Assembly (NCBI RefSeq): GCF_017743995.1
Contig: NZ_JAGHRB010000003.1
Span: forward strand, 124,001 to 188,000
Source: Ruegeria sp. R13_0
GTDB taxonomy: Bacteria > Pseudomonadota > Alphaproteobacteria > Rhodobacterales > Rhodobacteraceae
DNA length: 64,000 nucleotides
Direction of reading: 5' to 3'
The notes beneath the pieces were generated by a model that saw nothing but the letters and a program-made list of their open reading frames with translations, ran no database searches and was not told the DNA's origin. Shown here in pieces: positions 53,291 to 61,739 of the stretch (positions are counted from its first letter, which is position 1; every line of letters begins with the position of its first letter). A program made the position numbers and the translations under genes.

Positions 53291-53666
53291 TCGATCCCCC
53301 AAAATCCAAGAGCACCTTTGCTTGAAGGTGCGGGTGCATTGTTGTGACTGCACCCTAACACTCAATCCAATCTGAATATAAATCTACCTTTTCTCCGGCG
53401 TAAGCGACTACGTTTGTGACGCTCGGCTTCAGGAGCAAACAGATGAGTGCAACACATACAGTGGGAATTGAGAGTGGCCGCTGAAGTCCAATCCTGGAGC
53501 AGCGTAGCTGCATTAAATAGTCGAGAGATCTCGAGCACGATTTGTAGGATTGGCCGAATTTCAGGTTGACCAAAATCTGAGATTAGTTCGAACGTCGGCT
53601 CTTGATCAGCTGCAACGCAGCATGTGATTGCACTTTGTATGTCCGTTTTGGGCCGGGCGTGTAGCC
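53291..53666. other. 376-base region without a convincing gene
   Basis: No protein family is visible. A 13-codon frame MSATHTVGIESGR (53443-53484) has AGGAG at good spacing before its ATG, so a short peptide or leader could be made. The region separates the ABC-like gene from the DMT permease; AGAGATCTCGAGC (near 53523) is a small palindromic stretch. Nothing else is supported. Confidence 0.45.
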
Positions 53667-54614
53667 TTAGATTGGAGGTACGGCACGTATGGTGACCGAC
53701 TGTCTGGCTGCCACCCTTTCGCGATGTATCATATACAGCCCCGCACCGATGATGATGGCAATGCCAAGCAGGCTAAGCGTGTTCGGGAAGTCGTTGAAGA
53801 CAAGATAGCCGAACAAGGTTGCGACCGGCAGCTCAAAATACTGCAGCGGCGCCAGCGTAGCGGAAGGCGCAAAAGACAGCGCATAGGTCATCATCATGTG
53901 GCTCACCGTCGCGAAAAAGCCAGCGCCCAAAAGCCACAACAACGCGATGTCTGTCGGCCAAACGGGATCAAACAAATCAGAGCCGGAACCTTGCGCAACA
54001 ATTAGAGCTGGAATGCAAAACAAGGTGGCGATCAGGCCAGTGTGGAATTGCAGGGTCACAGGGTGCACCCGACGCGACAACCCCCGGGTCAAAAGAATGT
54101 AGAAAGCGAAGGCAACTGCCGTGCCAAGCGGAATAATGGCAACCGCGCCGAAAGCTGCGAAACTGGGCTGAATGACGAACAACACCCCGACAAACCCCAC
54201 AAGCGCCGCGCTGACGCGACGCGGGCCGACGTCTTCACCAAGATAGAACTTGCCGACCAACAAGACGATGAACGGGGCAACGAACACGATTGCCAGCGCA
54301 TCGGCAAGGGGCATCACCCGGATCGCGGCAATGAAGCAAAATGTTGCGAACACCAACAGCAATGAGCGAAAAACCAGCACCATCAACTGACCTTTCGCCA
54401 CGCGCAACGACAGCCCCATTATCCAGATGAAAGGCGCCATCAAAGCGCATTGCACCACAAACCGCGCAGCCGTAATCTGCCCAACCGGCACACTGGTCGA
54501 CGCGAGTTTCGCAGACACATCCAGCAAAGGAGCGGTTAGGCAAAATCCCAGCATCAGCGCAACGCCGACAAGGGTGCGATCCGGAGATTGAGGTATGGGT
54601 TCAGCCGAGGTCAT
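53667..54614 (-). CDS. DMT/EamA family permease
   Basis: A 315-aa membrane protein with ten hydrophobic segments in two repeated halves (EamA fold): LMLGFCLTAPLLDVSAKLAS and ...AFGAVAIIPLGTAVAFAFYILLTRGLSR. Conserved drug/metabolite-transporter features include GLSLRVAKGQLMVLVFRSLL and LAPLQYFELPVATLFGYLVF. Substrate unknown; relatives export amino acids or metabolites. ATG 54614 is chosen by position; the frame extends upstream without a site. Confidence 0.88.
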   Translation of the reverse strand: MTSAEPIPQSPDRTLVGVALMLGFCLTAPLLDVSAKLASTSVPVGQITAARFVVQCALMAPFIWIMGLSLRVAKGQLMVLVFRSLLLVFATFCFIAAIRVMPLADALAIVFVAPFIVLLVGKFYLGEDVGPRRVSAALVGFVGVLFVIQPSFAAFGAVAIIPLGTAVAFAFYILLTRGLSRRVHPVTLQFHTGLIATLFCIPALIVAQGSGSDLFDPVWPTDIALLWLLGAGFFATVSHMMMTYALSFAPSATLAPLQYFELPVATLFGYLVFNDFPNTLSLLGIAIIIGAGLYMIHRERVAARQSVTIRAVPPI

Positions 54615-54852
54615 CGTTTCATTTAGAGATGTCGCCAAATGCGTGTCTGTTCTCAATACGACGACAGGCAAAAGTCCCGCAATCCAAGAGTTCGAGTTGA
54701 ATTGGATATAGCGCTCGCGGCGGATGTCTCCTCCGACGGGCCGCACAGCCGCATCAGGTGGCGTTGGCTGAAAGAAAGACAGAAAGAAAACCTGAGGAGA
54801 ACCTCTTCATTGAACATGTCTATCCAAATTCAAAAAAAGCATCGTATTTTTG

Positions 54853-54880
54853 CTGATCCAGCGCACATGCACTGGATCAG
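54853..54880. repeat. 9-base perfect inverted repeat
   Basis: CTGATCCAG (54853-54861) and CTGGATCAG (54872-54880) are reverse complements around a 10-base spacer (CGCACATGCA), followed by TAAGTG. There is no T-run. It lies directly before the possible start of a 49-codon frame and could be an operator or a recombination remnant. Confidence 0.5.
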
Positions 54881-54883
54881 TAA

Positions 54884-55033
54884 GTGCACTGTTATGCCAG
54901 TTGGGCAAGATTGCCTGACCGGAAGGCAAAGGTTCTGGGCGCGATTGACGGAGCACGGTTCAAGCACTGCGACCCAATTGACGACATGCTGGGATCCGAA
55001 ATCGAGATTTTCGTGCCGTTAAAAGACAGATGA
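54884..55033 (+). CDS. possible 49-aa orphan ORF
   Basis: GTG 54884 to TGA 55033 encodes a peptide ending GSEIEIFVPLKDR, whose composition looks protein-like (IDGARFKHCDPIDDMLG). No ribosome binding site is visible and no family is recognised. It may be a short gene or the 3' remnant of a longer one. Confidence 0.3.
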   Translation: MHCYASWARLPDRKAKVLGAIDGARFKHCDPIDDMLGSEIEIFVPLKDR

Positions 55034-55061
55034 GAGGTGCTTACTCGTCACCGATCAATAT

Positions 55062-55247
55062 TCATTCTTTGTTCGATAATAGGTCTTCGAGATTGTCATA
55101 TGGCGCGGTGTCCCTAAACTGTTTCACGAGTTCAGCGTCGTTTGAACGATCCCGCTCGCACGTTTTCAGTAGCCGCCATAGTTGAAGAAGAAGAATGATT
55201 GTCGCTCCCGCGGCCGCAATATTGAAGGCGATTTCCCACGTTGTCAT
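55062..55247 (-). CDS. small single-pass membrane protein
   Basis: A 61-aa protein: a hydrophobic helix (IAFNIAAAGATIILLLQLWRLL, residues 5-26), then a charged tail (KTCERDRSND...NLEDLLSNKE). ATG 55247 has GGGAA seven bases upstream; the open frame continues upstream without a site. Divergent from the truncated exonuclease gene. Family not recognised. Confidence 0.5.
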   Translation of the reverse strand: MTTWEIAFNIAAAGATIILLLQLWRLLKTCERDRSNDAELVKQFRDTAPYDNLEDLLSNKE

Positions 55248-55358
55248 TTTGATGTTCCCACAATTGATAAGTTGCATTCCCGTAACCGCAGAACCTGCCA
55301 TGACACTTGACGAAAACCGGAACCTGTGGGTCTGAGCCCAACTTGCCACTGAAAGATC

Positions 55359-55619
55359 ATGTCTCAGGATGACCTGAAAAACCTATTGAACTCAATCAGC
55401 CGGCCGACGCCGGAAGAAGAAGCATTTTTTGCCAAACGTCGCTCCCTTGGTCTCGGTGTCGGGCTCGATGAGCATGGGAAAATAGTCTATCCGAAAAAGC
55501 TCGTATTCATCGACGTCGAGGCATCCTCGTTGAGCCCTGAAAGCTGGCCGATCGAAGTTGGCATTGCGTGGATCGAACAGCAGTTTCTCATTTTTTTGAA
55601 ACAACACATCTTTTGCTAA
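55359..55619 (+). pseudogene. truncated DEDD-type 3'-5' exonuclease
   Basis: An 86-codon frame whose residues 48-71 (VFIDVEASSLSPESWPIEVG and the following IAWIE) match the first exonuclease motif (D-x-E) of the DnaQ/ExoI-like family. After WIEQQ the sequence becomes unrelated (FLIFLKQHIFC) and stops. The remaining motifs (ExoII, ExoIII) are missing in all frames downstream. A deletion or insertion breakpoint near 55575-55580 is the simplest explanation. The first 47 residues look like an N-terminal extension. Confidence 0.6.
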
Positions 55620-55649
55620 CCAGTAACACTACATCACAACGAGAGCACT

Positions 55650-56045
55650 ATGTCCGTACAGAAATCCTTGTCCGATCTGATAATTGAGACCATTGCAAAT
55701 GGAATCCTGCGTCTAAGTGAAGACGCAAGAAGGATACAATTTACGCTTATCCACAGAGGCCATTCAGTTACCGGACCGTTGTGTCTCCGTTCCGATTGGA
55801 CAGACAAACTCGGTCGACCAGGCTTGATGCCGGTCATCATGGAGACTGTCTTGACTTACGGCGAGGATGAAATTGTCCTTCCTCTACCATCCGAAGATGA
55901 CATGGCTTCAGCTTACGATTTGCTGCAGGAGCGCCTCGCACAGGAAAAGATGTTCTCTTTCGACAATGAGCAGGGCTGGTTGTTGACGTCATTCAAGTCG
56001 AAACCGTTACGTCAAAGCGGCAAAAAACTGAATAAAGCAAAGTAG
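55650..56045 (+). CDS. hypothetical protein
   Basis: A 131-aa soluble protein (MSVQKSLSDLIIETIANGIL...). It has a beta-rich middle (IQFTLIHRGHSVTGPLCL) and a helical acidic segment (SEDDMASAYDLLQERLAQE), ending in a basic tail (SGKKLNKAK). The start is the ATG at 55650, preceded by the purine-rich GAGAGCACT. It lies between the broken exonuclease and the recombinase element; no family is recognised. Confidence 0.55.
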   Translation: MSVQKSLSDLIIETIANGILRLSEDARRIQFTLIHRGHSVTGPLCLRSDWTDKLGRPGLMPVIMETVLTYGEDEIVLPLPSEDDMASAYDLLQERLAQEKMFSFDNEQGWLLTSFKSKPLRQSGKKLNKAK

Positions 56046-56061
56046 GAACTAAGTTGTTTCT

Positions 56062-56093
56062 GGAAGCCGGCATCTGCGTAGATGTCGGCCTCC
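56062..56093 (+). terminator. imperfect hairpin after the hypothetical gene at 55650
   Basis: GGAAGCCGGCATCT (56062-56075) pairs with AGATGTCGGCCTCC (56080-56093) with one A/C mismatch and one G/T wobble around the loop GCGT. It begins 17 bases after the stop. There is no T-run, so termination is possible but not certain. Confidence 0.4.
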
Positions 56094-56192
56094 AACCGGG
56101 TTTACCAAGCTTCCTTTTGCCTCTTTAAGTGGCGGCTTTGATTGGGCAGCGACAGAGAGCAATTCGGGCTTGAAGCGCTGCCACTTCGTTCG

Positions 56193-56609
56193 TCAATCAT
56201 ACTTGCCGATCAAAGATTGCGCTTTCACCCGCGCCCGTAGGCGATTTCGTAGAAACTGAAACTGACTCCATGTCAGAATTCGGAGACGTAGCCGCTCCAG
56301 TTCGCTGTCGATCAGAACATCTTCTTCAGTGTCCATCTCGAGCACCTTGTTTCCGTAACCCGCGCACCGAGCGTTTGCAGCGGAGACGAGATCCTTGCCG
56401 ACCATTGCGATACACGCATCGTCCCGCTCATCGAGAACATCGCCGCGTTCCAGCCGCTCGAGCATATGCGAAAAGTTGCGCCGCATCAGCCCGCGCGGAA
56501 TTGGCCCATGCCGCGCGCAGTCGTCTGCAAAAGCGGCCGCTTGCGAGATCACGCAAGCACCCAGCTCCTCGAGCGTTTGTTCCCGGCGAATGTATGTGTA
56601 GCTCATCAT
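56193..56609 (-). CDS. hypothetical protein of the recombinase element
   Basis: A 138-aa soluble, helical protein (QTLEELGACVISQAAAFADD, MLERLERGDVLDERDDACIAMVGKDL). GGAG precedes the ATG (56609, or ATG 56606). It ends in a basic segment (RNRLRARVKAQSLIGKYD). It follows the 124-aa gene by 7 bases and is probably in one operon with it. Family not recognised; an accessory or maintenance role in the element is inferred from position only. Confidence 0.55.
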   Translation of the reverse strand: MMSYTYIRREQTLEELGACVISQAAAFADDCARHGPIPRGLMRRNFSHMLERLERGDVLDERDDACIAMVGKDLVSAANARCAGYGNKVLEMDTEEDVLIDSELERLRLRILTWSQFQFLRNRLRARVKAQSLIGKYD

Positions 56610-56616
56610 GATCTCC

Positions 56617-56991
56617 TCACGCCGCCGCTTCAGTCTCAGCCACTACAGGCGTGAGCGTTGGATCATCAATTCTGGCGATCAAAGCTTCCAGCTGGTCAGT
56701 CAGCCCGCAGATGACCAGCACCGCCGGATCTTCCGGTGAAATCTTAGCGAAAAATCCGCTTTCAATACGGTCCGGATCACCGACGTGCTCCAGAGTGAGC
56801 AGGTCGCGCAGCCATTCCAGGCCACGACGATGCTGGACCGTGTAGGCGTTGGCAGTTGCGACCGACGCGCGCAGTCGCTGCAGGCGCATCAGGGCTGCGG
56901 ATCCACCGAGCAGCAACACTGCATGTTGAAGATCGAGATCTGCAGATTCGAGGAACTCGCCGACCTGCGTCAGGATTTTGTTTTTATTCAT
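56617..56991 (-). CDS. hypothetical protein of the recombinase element
   Basis: A 124-aa helical protein (ILTQVGEFLESADLDLQHAV..., then RLRASVATANAYTVQHRRGLEW) with a hydrophobic middle (AVLLLGGSAALMRL) and an acidic C-terminus (DPTLTPVVAETEAAA). It lies upstream of the 138-aa gene in the same direction and downstream of the inverted repeat at 57097-57144. Family not recognised. Confidence 0.55.
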   Translation of the reverse strand: MNKNKILTQVGEFLESADLDLQHAVLLLGGSAALMRLQRLRASVATANAYTVQHRRGLEWLRDLLTLEHVGDPDRIESGFFAKISPEDPAVLVICGLTDQLEALIARIDDPTLTPVVAETEAAA

Positions 56992-57096
56992 GGGGAATTA
57001 CCCTGTGTTAACGCCGCCCCCATCGGACGACAAGCACGCAGGCGGGGGCGCTCTCCTTTCACCCTGCACGTAGTTTCTGTTGATCTGAGCTCTGAG

Positions 57097-57144
57097 CTTT
57101 CTCTCATCTTGCTGCTCACAAAGACGTAGCAAGATGAGAGGAAG
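57097..57144. repeat. 17-base-arm inverted repeat with 14-base spacer beside the recombinases
   Basis: CTTTCTCTCATCTTGCT (57097-57113) and AGCAAGATGAGAGGAAG (57128-57144) are reverse complements except for one T/G wobble; the inner 13 bases are perfect. The spacer is GCTCACAAAGACGT. It lies 135 bases beyond the 3' end of the recombinase gene pair. Neither side carries a T-run, so it is not a standard terminator. Its form (13-base arms around a spacer) is like recognition sites of tyrosine recombinases. Confidence 0.6.
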
Positions 57145-57278
57145 TCAGGGCCGGGATACTTCACACCCTATTGGACACTCGACCGATCGAAGTGAGGAGT
57201 AGCCGAGGGCCATTGAGTAGATCTTGCCGCCTATGCCGCACTTGTTATCAATCTGGGGCGCGGTGAATTGTATCGCGA

Positions 57279-58991
57279 TTACGTTTGTATTGTCTGGGTC
57301 TTGCATTCTCGATCCAGCTGTAGAAGCGCGTTTTCAACAAAGGCGCCGAAGGCTTTTTTGTTCGGTCTCGATTCAGCAATTTCCGCGAGGATGTCTTGCG
57401 CTTCCAATCGCCGGTAGCGATCTGCGTTCAGCTCATAGAAATGTCGGCTTGTCTCTTGGGCGTGACCGCAGAGCGCTTGCGCGACGCGTAGATCCAGATC
57501 GGGGTCCTCCACCACGGCATCATATGTGAGACTACGAGCGATATGTGGCCCGTGGCCGGTCAGTCGCCGCATGTTTTCCCATAGCCAATTGTCACCGAAA
57601 GGTTTCCAACCGCGAGCAGGATTGCCGAATAGTGCCGTTCCGACCCGCGCCTCATAGACGGTCCATAGATGCATTTCGCCGACTCCCATTAGTAGCGTCG
57701 CATCCAGATAAGGAATCAGACAATCTGCAAGTCGACCGTTGATGAATGTTCCGGTCTTGGACGTCTCGATCTCCACGCTCCAACCTTCACTATCTCTATG
57801 GAATTCCTTACCGATCCGCCCGGTCCGTAGGTCGAGAGAGCGCAATGGCAGTTTCGCCAACAAAGCCATAGCGCCAGCAAGCGCGTAGTCACGACGACGG
57901 GTACGGATATGATCCTGGTGAGGAGCCTGTCGAAGTCGCGCATGGGCAATTTCTGCGAGGTCAACCAGATTCAATGGGTTCTGTGCCAAAGCCACCTCCT
58001 TCCGACGCAGATCGGACGAGGACTCCAGCTTCAATGCATTGTGCGTTTCCATAAGCGCCTCGCGAATTTCGCTGGGATAGTTGGCGTGTTTTGCAAAGCC
58101 TGCGAGTGCGTCGCAGTAATTTGCTTTGCTTCGCGTTTTGATGTCGCTGTCGAAGACGTCTTCGGCGAAGGCTTTCGCCGTCTCCATCGAAAGCTCCACT
58201 GGCATTTGCCTGCTATTGGTGATCCGAACCAAGCGTCGCAGAGCGCAGGACAACAATTCGATCCGGGCACTGGACAACCCGTTGGGCTTATCGGACCGCG
58301 CGGCGATCCGAGCCATTTCCGAATAGAAAGGTTCCGGAAGGTCATGAAACGAGGGCTTCTTATGCGAAGGCGATTTTGGGCGGGTAACCGTTCGACGTAT
58401 GCGTTGACATTGTTGTAGGAAAATTGTGTCCGGGTTCTCCGGATCAATTTCCGACATCAATTCAGCCAGAAGCCCGAGGTTACGCGCGTCTGCCTTGAAG
58501 CTTTGCATTGTGGCATCATCAAGTCGAGGCATCGACTGACGCCAGCGCATCCAGCGATCGGCAAGACGGATCAGCGAAGGCTCGCAGACCTCCTGCAACT
58601 CCGATTGGATTGCGAGAAATCGCGACCAATGCGGCGCGCGGAAAACGAGTTCGATCGGGCGGCGGTCAAATGCGCCGCTCTCAAGTGCCCAATCCATGCC
58701 CTCACCGGTTTCAAATGCGTATTTCCGAAGCAACACGGCTTGACTACTCAGGCTGTTTTCCTGCCAACCTTCCGTCCTCAGGCGATCAAAGAAAGCCATT
58801 CCTGACTCCCGCGATAGCTTTTCCGCATAACCATGATGTCGCGCGGTCTCGATGAGACCGCGAAAGGCTGAGGAAAGAGCATGCCTGCTCGGGTGAAGAT
58901 TTTTTGCATAATAGGCCCGTCCAGTATCGACGTCGGCGAGATACCGACGCATACGTGGTGGCAATTCCTGTTCCGTGATCAGGTATTTCAT
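57279..58991 (-). CDS. long tyrosine recombinase-like protein, second of a pair
   Basis: A 570-aa protein. The C-terminal third has the tyrosine recombinase pattern: an Arg in LAKLPLRSLDLRTG, the HxxR box HIARS (His483, Arg486), and the GH...Y end CGHAQETSRHFY (His510, Tyr519 as nucleophile). The N-terminal two thirds are longer than in phage integrases and probably bind DNA or a partner. Its ATG overlaps the stop of the other recombinase (ATGA), so the two are translated together. Function as a DNA strand-exchange enzyme is from the motif; target unknown. Confidence 0.75.
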   Translation of the reverse strand: MKYLITEQELPPRMRRYLADVDTGRAYYAKNLHPSRHALSSAFRGLIETARHHGYAEKLSRESGMAFFDRLRTEGWQENSLSSQAVLLRKYAFETGEGMDWALESGAFDRRPIELVFRAPHWSRFLAIQSELQEVCEPSLIRLADRWMRWRQSMPRLDDATMQSFKADARNLGLLAELMSEIDPENPDTIFLQQCQRIRRTVTRPKSPSHKKPSFHDLPEPFYSEMARIAARSDKPNGLSSARIELLSCALRRLVRITNSRQMPVELSMETAKAFAEDVFDSDIKTRSKANYCDALAGFAKHANYPSEIREALMETHNALKLESSSDLRRKEVALAQNPLNLVDLAEIAHARLRQAPHQDHIRTRRRDYALAGAMALLAKLPLRSLDLRTGRIGKEFHRDSEGWSVEIETSKTGTFINGRLADCLIPYLDATLLMGVGEMHLWTVYEARVGTALFGNPARGWKPFGDNWLWENMRRLTGHGPHIARSLTYDAVVEDPDLDLRVAQALCGHAQETSRHFYELNADRYRRLEAQDILAEIAESRPNKKAFGAFVENALLQLDRECKTQTIQT

Positions 58992-60757
58992 CTGTTTTTC
59001 CCTTTTGCGAGTGCGTTGTTGACGGCATCCAACCCATCTTGGCCGCGTTCAATCGCTGCAGTTTGGTCAAAGAATGCGTAAGTCTTCGCAACCGTGGCTG
59101 GAGAGTTATTGAGAAGTGCAGCTATGACGTTCAGATCGGCGCCGGGCTGATTGATCAGGATAGAAGCGATGGCGTGACGCGCCTGATGCAGCTTCATGTA
59201 TAAATCGACCGAAGCGGTGGCGTAACGCCAGGCATCGGCCGCGTTGCTGTACCGGGCTCCCCCAAGCAGAAGCTGTGGGTTTGGGTTGCGAAGCCGCTTC
59301 ATGAAGTGCGGACGCGCTTCGGTAAGCCACCATTCCAGGATGTGACGAGGATCAACCTTACCGCGTTTCTTTATCGACGCCGTCAAAGGTTTCTTGTTTT
59401 TCATCATTTCCTTTGGAATGGCGAAGTTGATAGTTCGCGTACCACTCGGGAAGGAAACATTGGCGTTTTCGCCAGTGATTGACAGGTTGACCAGTGTATC
59501 AACCCGCAGCGGCATAAAGGTCAAAACACTGGCCATGGCAGCGGCAAGTGAAAGTCTCACCGCACGAGCCTGGTCACCCATCGAAATATGATTGTAGTTC
59601 TGGATCAGCGGCAAAGCCTGGCTATGAAATTCACCTGCGAGAGACAGAAACTTTTCGACACGCCGAGGTGACGTGACAAGGCGCCGACAGAAAGCTTGGT
59701 TTGCCTCCGTCATTGTATCCCAGTTTTGGAAGTACTCGGTCTCGAAGAACTCTTTTTGAACTTTTGAGAGATCGGGGTGGAACTCACGGGCGAAGCGAAA
59801 TGCTGCCCCCATGTTTTTCTTTAGTGTTCTGGCACTGAGCGGCTTCCAATAATACTCGCCGCCCACTTCCGCATCAAAGGCCGCGAACAGAATATCTGCC
59901 GTGGTCAATTCAGCGATGGATTGACCGCCGTCCAAATCCAATCGACCGAGTTCTGAGAGGCAGGTGAAGTACCAGTTCAGATCATCCCCGGCAGATTTGA
60001 CGGTCTGCGGAGAAAGTGGGGTGCGACGGCGTCCTGCCAGGAGCCCATCATAAGGTCGACCGAGGCTCATCGTCGCCTGGTATTCGCGAATAGCTGACGT
60101 GATTTCGGTCGGTAGAGCCGGCGTCACGCGATGGCGTGTGGCCTTCGGAATTTCACCGATCGTTGCTGGCAACAGCGCAGGTTCGATTGTTTCCGGAAAC
60201 TCATGCAGGCGATCCAGTAGACGCGCGGCTTTACGAATTGCGTTCTTGCGGCCCTGATCGTGACAGTCTTTCATCCAGAGGTGCAACATATCAACATTCA
60301 GCTGCGCCGGCTGTACGCCCTTGCTTCTTGCCAGGCTTGTCAGAACGGTAAGCGCAATGAGCTCCGGTGTTTGGATGTTATTGCCTTTTCTACGCGGTTG
60401 GATCAGCGCGGTCGCAGCTTTCTGGAGCTGTGACCAGTCGTCCTCCTGCCCGCGCAGACGCTTTTCCTCGGCGCGCAATCCTGACGCGTGCGCCATCAGG
60501 CTCTTTACGTTGCCGTGCCACGTTTCAAACTGCTTGAAAGTGTTGAAGCCTTCCGGCGCATCCTTGTTGGCGATGTGACTTGACCATCGTTTGACGAAGG
60601 CATCGACATCGATTGGGATCATCGCCAGCGGACAATTATACCCTGGCAATTTCCTACATTTGTTTGCGGATCCCCGGATCTTCTTCGCGTTTGCTTGTGA
60701 ATATGGGTAGTCTCCGGCGTCGAGTTTTTCGACAGCTTGCTCGAGGGTCATCTGCAT
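58988..60757 (-). CDS. long tyrosine recombinase-like protein, first of a pair
   Basis: A 589-aa protein. The catalytic box is visible near the end: Arg in FMPLRVDTLVNL, HxxR in LHQARHAIAS (His524, Arg527), and the Tyr in NNSPATVAKTYAFFD (Tyr560). The N-terminal part is extended and basic. The start ATG 60757 has GGAGG five bases upstream. It forms a coupled pair with the gene at 57279, both minus strand. The Tn554-type pairs TnpA/TnpB and RIT elements are the nearest known arrangements, but this pair has no third recombinase. Confidence 0.75.
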   Translation of the reverse strand: MQMTLEQAVEKLDAGDYPYSQANAKKIRGSANKCRKLPGYNCPLAMIPIDVDAFVKRWSSHIANKDAPEGFNTFKQFETWHGNVKSLMAHASGLRAEEKRLRGQEDDWSQLQKAATALIQPRRKGNNIQTPELIALTVLTSLARSKGVQPAQLNVDMLHLWMKDCHDQGRKNAIRKAARLLDRLHEFPETIEPALLPATIGEIPKATRHRVTPALPTEITSAIREYQATMSLGRPYDGLLAGRRRTPLSPQTVKSAGDDLNWYFTCLSELGRLDLDGGQSIAELTTADILFAAFDAEVGGEYYWKPLSARTLKKNMGAAFRFAREFHPDLSKVQKEFFETEYFQNWDTMTEANQAFCRRLVTSPRRVEKFLSLAGEFHSQALPLIQNYNHISMGDQARAVRLSLAAAMASVLTFMPLRVDTLVNLSITGENANVSFPSGTRTINFAIPKEMMKNKKPLTASIKKRGKVDPRHILEWWLTEARPHFMKRLRNPNPQLLLGGARYSNAADAWRYATASVDLYMKLHQARHAIASILINQPGADLNVIAALLNNSPATVAKTYAFFDQTAAIERGQDGLDAVNNALAKGKNR

Positions 60758-60981
60758 TCTTGCCTCCATCATTGGTGTTGTTTTTTGGCGTTAGTGACGC
60801 GGTTGTTCTTGGAAATTCGGGTGATCTTCAGAGATGCGTTTTGAGGTTCTTTTTTCGAATTTCGGCACTCTGGAAGCGAAATGAGGAAAAGGGCTACAAA
60901 ACGTGTTGAGGTGAGGTTTTGTGGGCGTATTCCTCACTTTTTCCAGATCTGGCAAACGTGCGAATTACGGTGTTTTCGGCC

Positions 60982-61389
60982 TCACACAACATCAAAGAGC
61001 CCCTCAATCTGGTGTTTCCGGAACCGGATCGAGCCACCGATGCGAAGGCTTGGAATAATGTTGTCGCGGGCGTAATTGCGGATGGTTGCCGGAACGCAGC
61101 CGAGTTCCTCAGCAAGGTCTTTTCCAGTCAGCAGTGGCTCAAGCAGCGCCGGATGTTGATCTTGATCCAGCATCTCGGCATGAGGTACGCCTTCGACCCG
61201 CCAGACATCCGTGATGGCATAGCGCGGCCGCTTCCATGGCCCGGGTGCAGGACGGATGCTGTATTCTCGCAGCACCCGGCGCACCGTGTCCGAATGCAGT
61301 TGCCATCGGTTCGATATCTGGGTCTGAGACAGGCTTGGCAGACCGGCCAGCGCCGCGGAATGGGTTCTGAGTGTGGATAGTCGCTTCAT
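60982..61389 (-). CDS. helix-turn-helix excisionase-like DNA-binding protein
   Basis: About 135 aa with two HTH-like regions. One is ISNRWQLHSDTVRRVLREYS near residue 24. The second, LLTGKDLAEELGCVPATIRN with SLRIGGSIRFRKHQIEGLF, matches the excisionase/HTH_17 pattern. ATG 61389 is preferred; the frame extends to a TTG at 61470. It lies 224 bases upstream of the recombinase pair in the same direction and probably directs or regulates recombination. Confidence 0.65.
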   Translation of the reverse strand: MKRLSTLRTHSAALAGLPSLSQTQISNRWQLHSDTVRRVLREYSIRPAPGPWKRPRYAITDVWRVEGVPHAEMLDQDQHPALLEPLLTGKDLAEELGCVPATIRNYARDNIIPSLRIGGSIRFRKHQIEGLFDVV

Positions 61390-61739
61390 AAACAGCAGAT
61401 GGTTCCACAACGCCGATCTGGGAAAAAATAGCCGAAACTTGTTTTGCAGCCCAACGTAGACGACCGCCAATTAACGGTTGAAGCCTTTCGGGATCTTTAA
61501 CAACTCGTCGCGGATGCAAACCGTGTGAAAACTGTTTCAGACCACTTTGTGCTTGCGTAACGAACACGAATGCGGACGTCGGTGGCACCTGGAGAATTCC
61601 GGTCCTAACCAGCCGTTGGCCTCACCACTCGAAGCCGCAGAGCAGCCTGCGCATTGCTGCCGTTCGTACACCTTGCAGCATTGTCAAATAACGGGTGACG
61701 GCAAATTCTCGGAATACTCTGCCGCAGTTAGAACTTTAG
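61390..61739. other. 350-base region between the recombinase element and the TetR gene
   Basis: No convincing coding frame. The bases 61601-61609 (GGTCCTAAC) are the reverse complement of 61739-61747, which contains the end of the TetR gene; this could be chance. The region probably holds the element's right boundary, but no direct repeat was found by eye. Confidence 0.4.
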
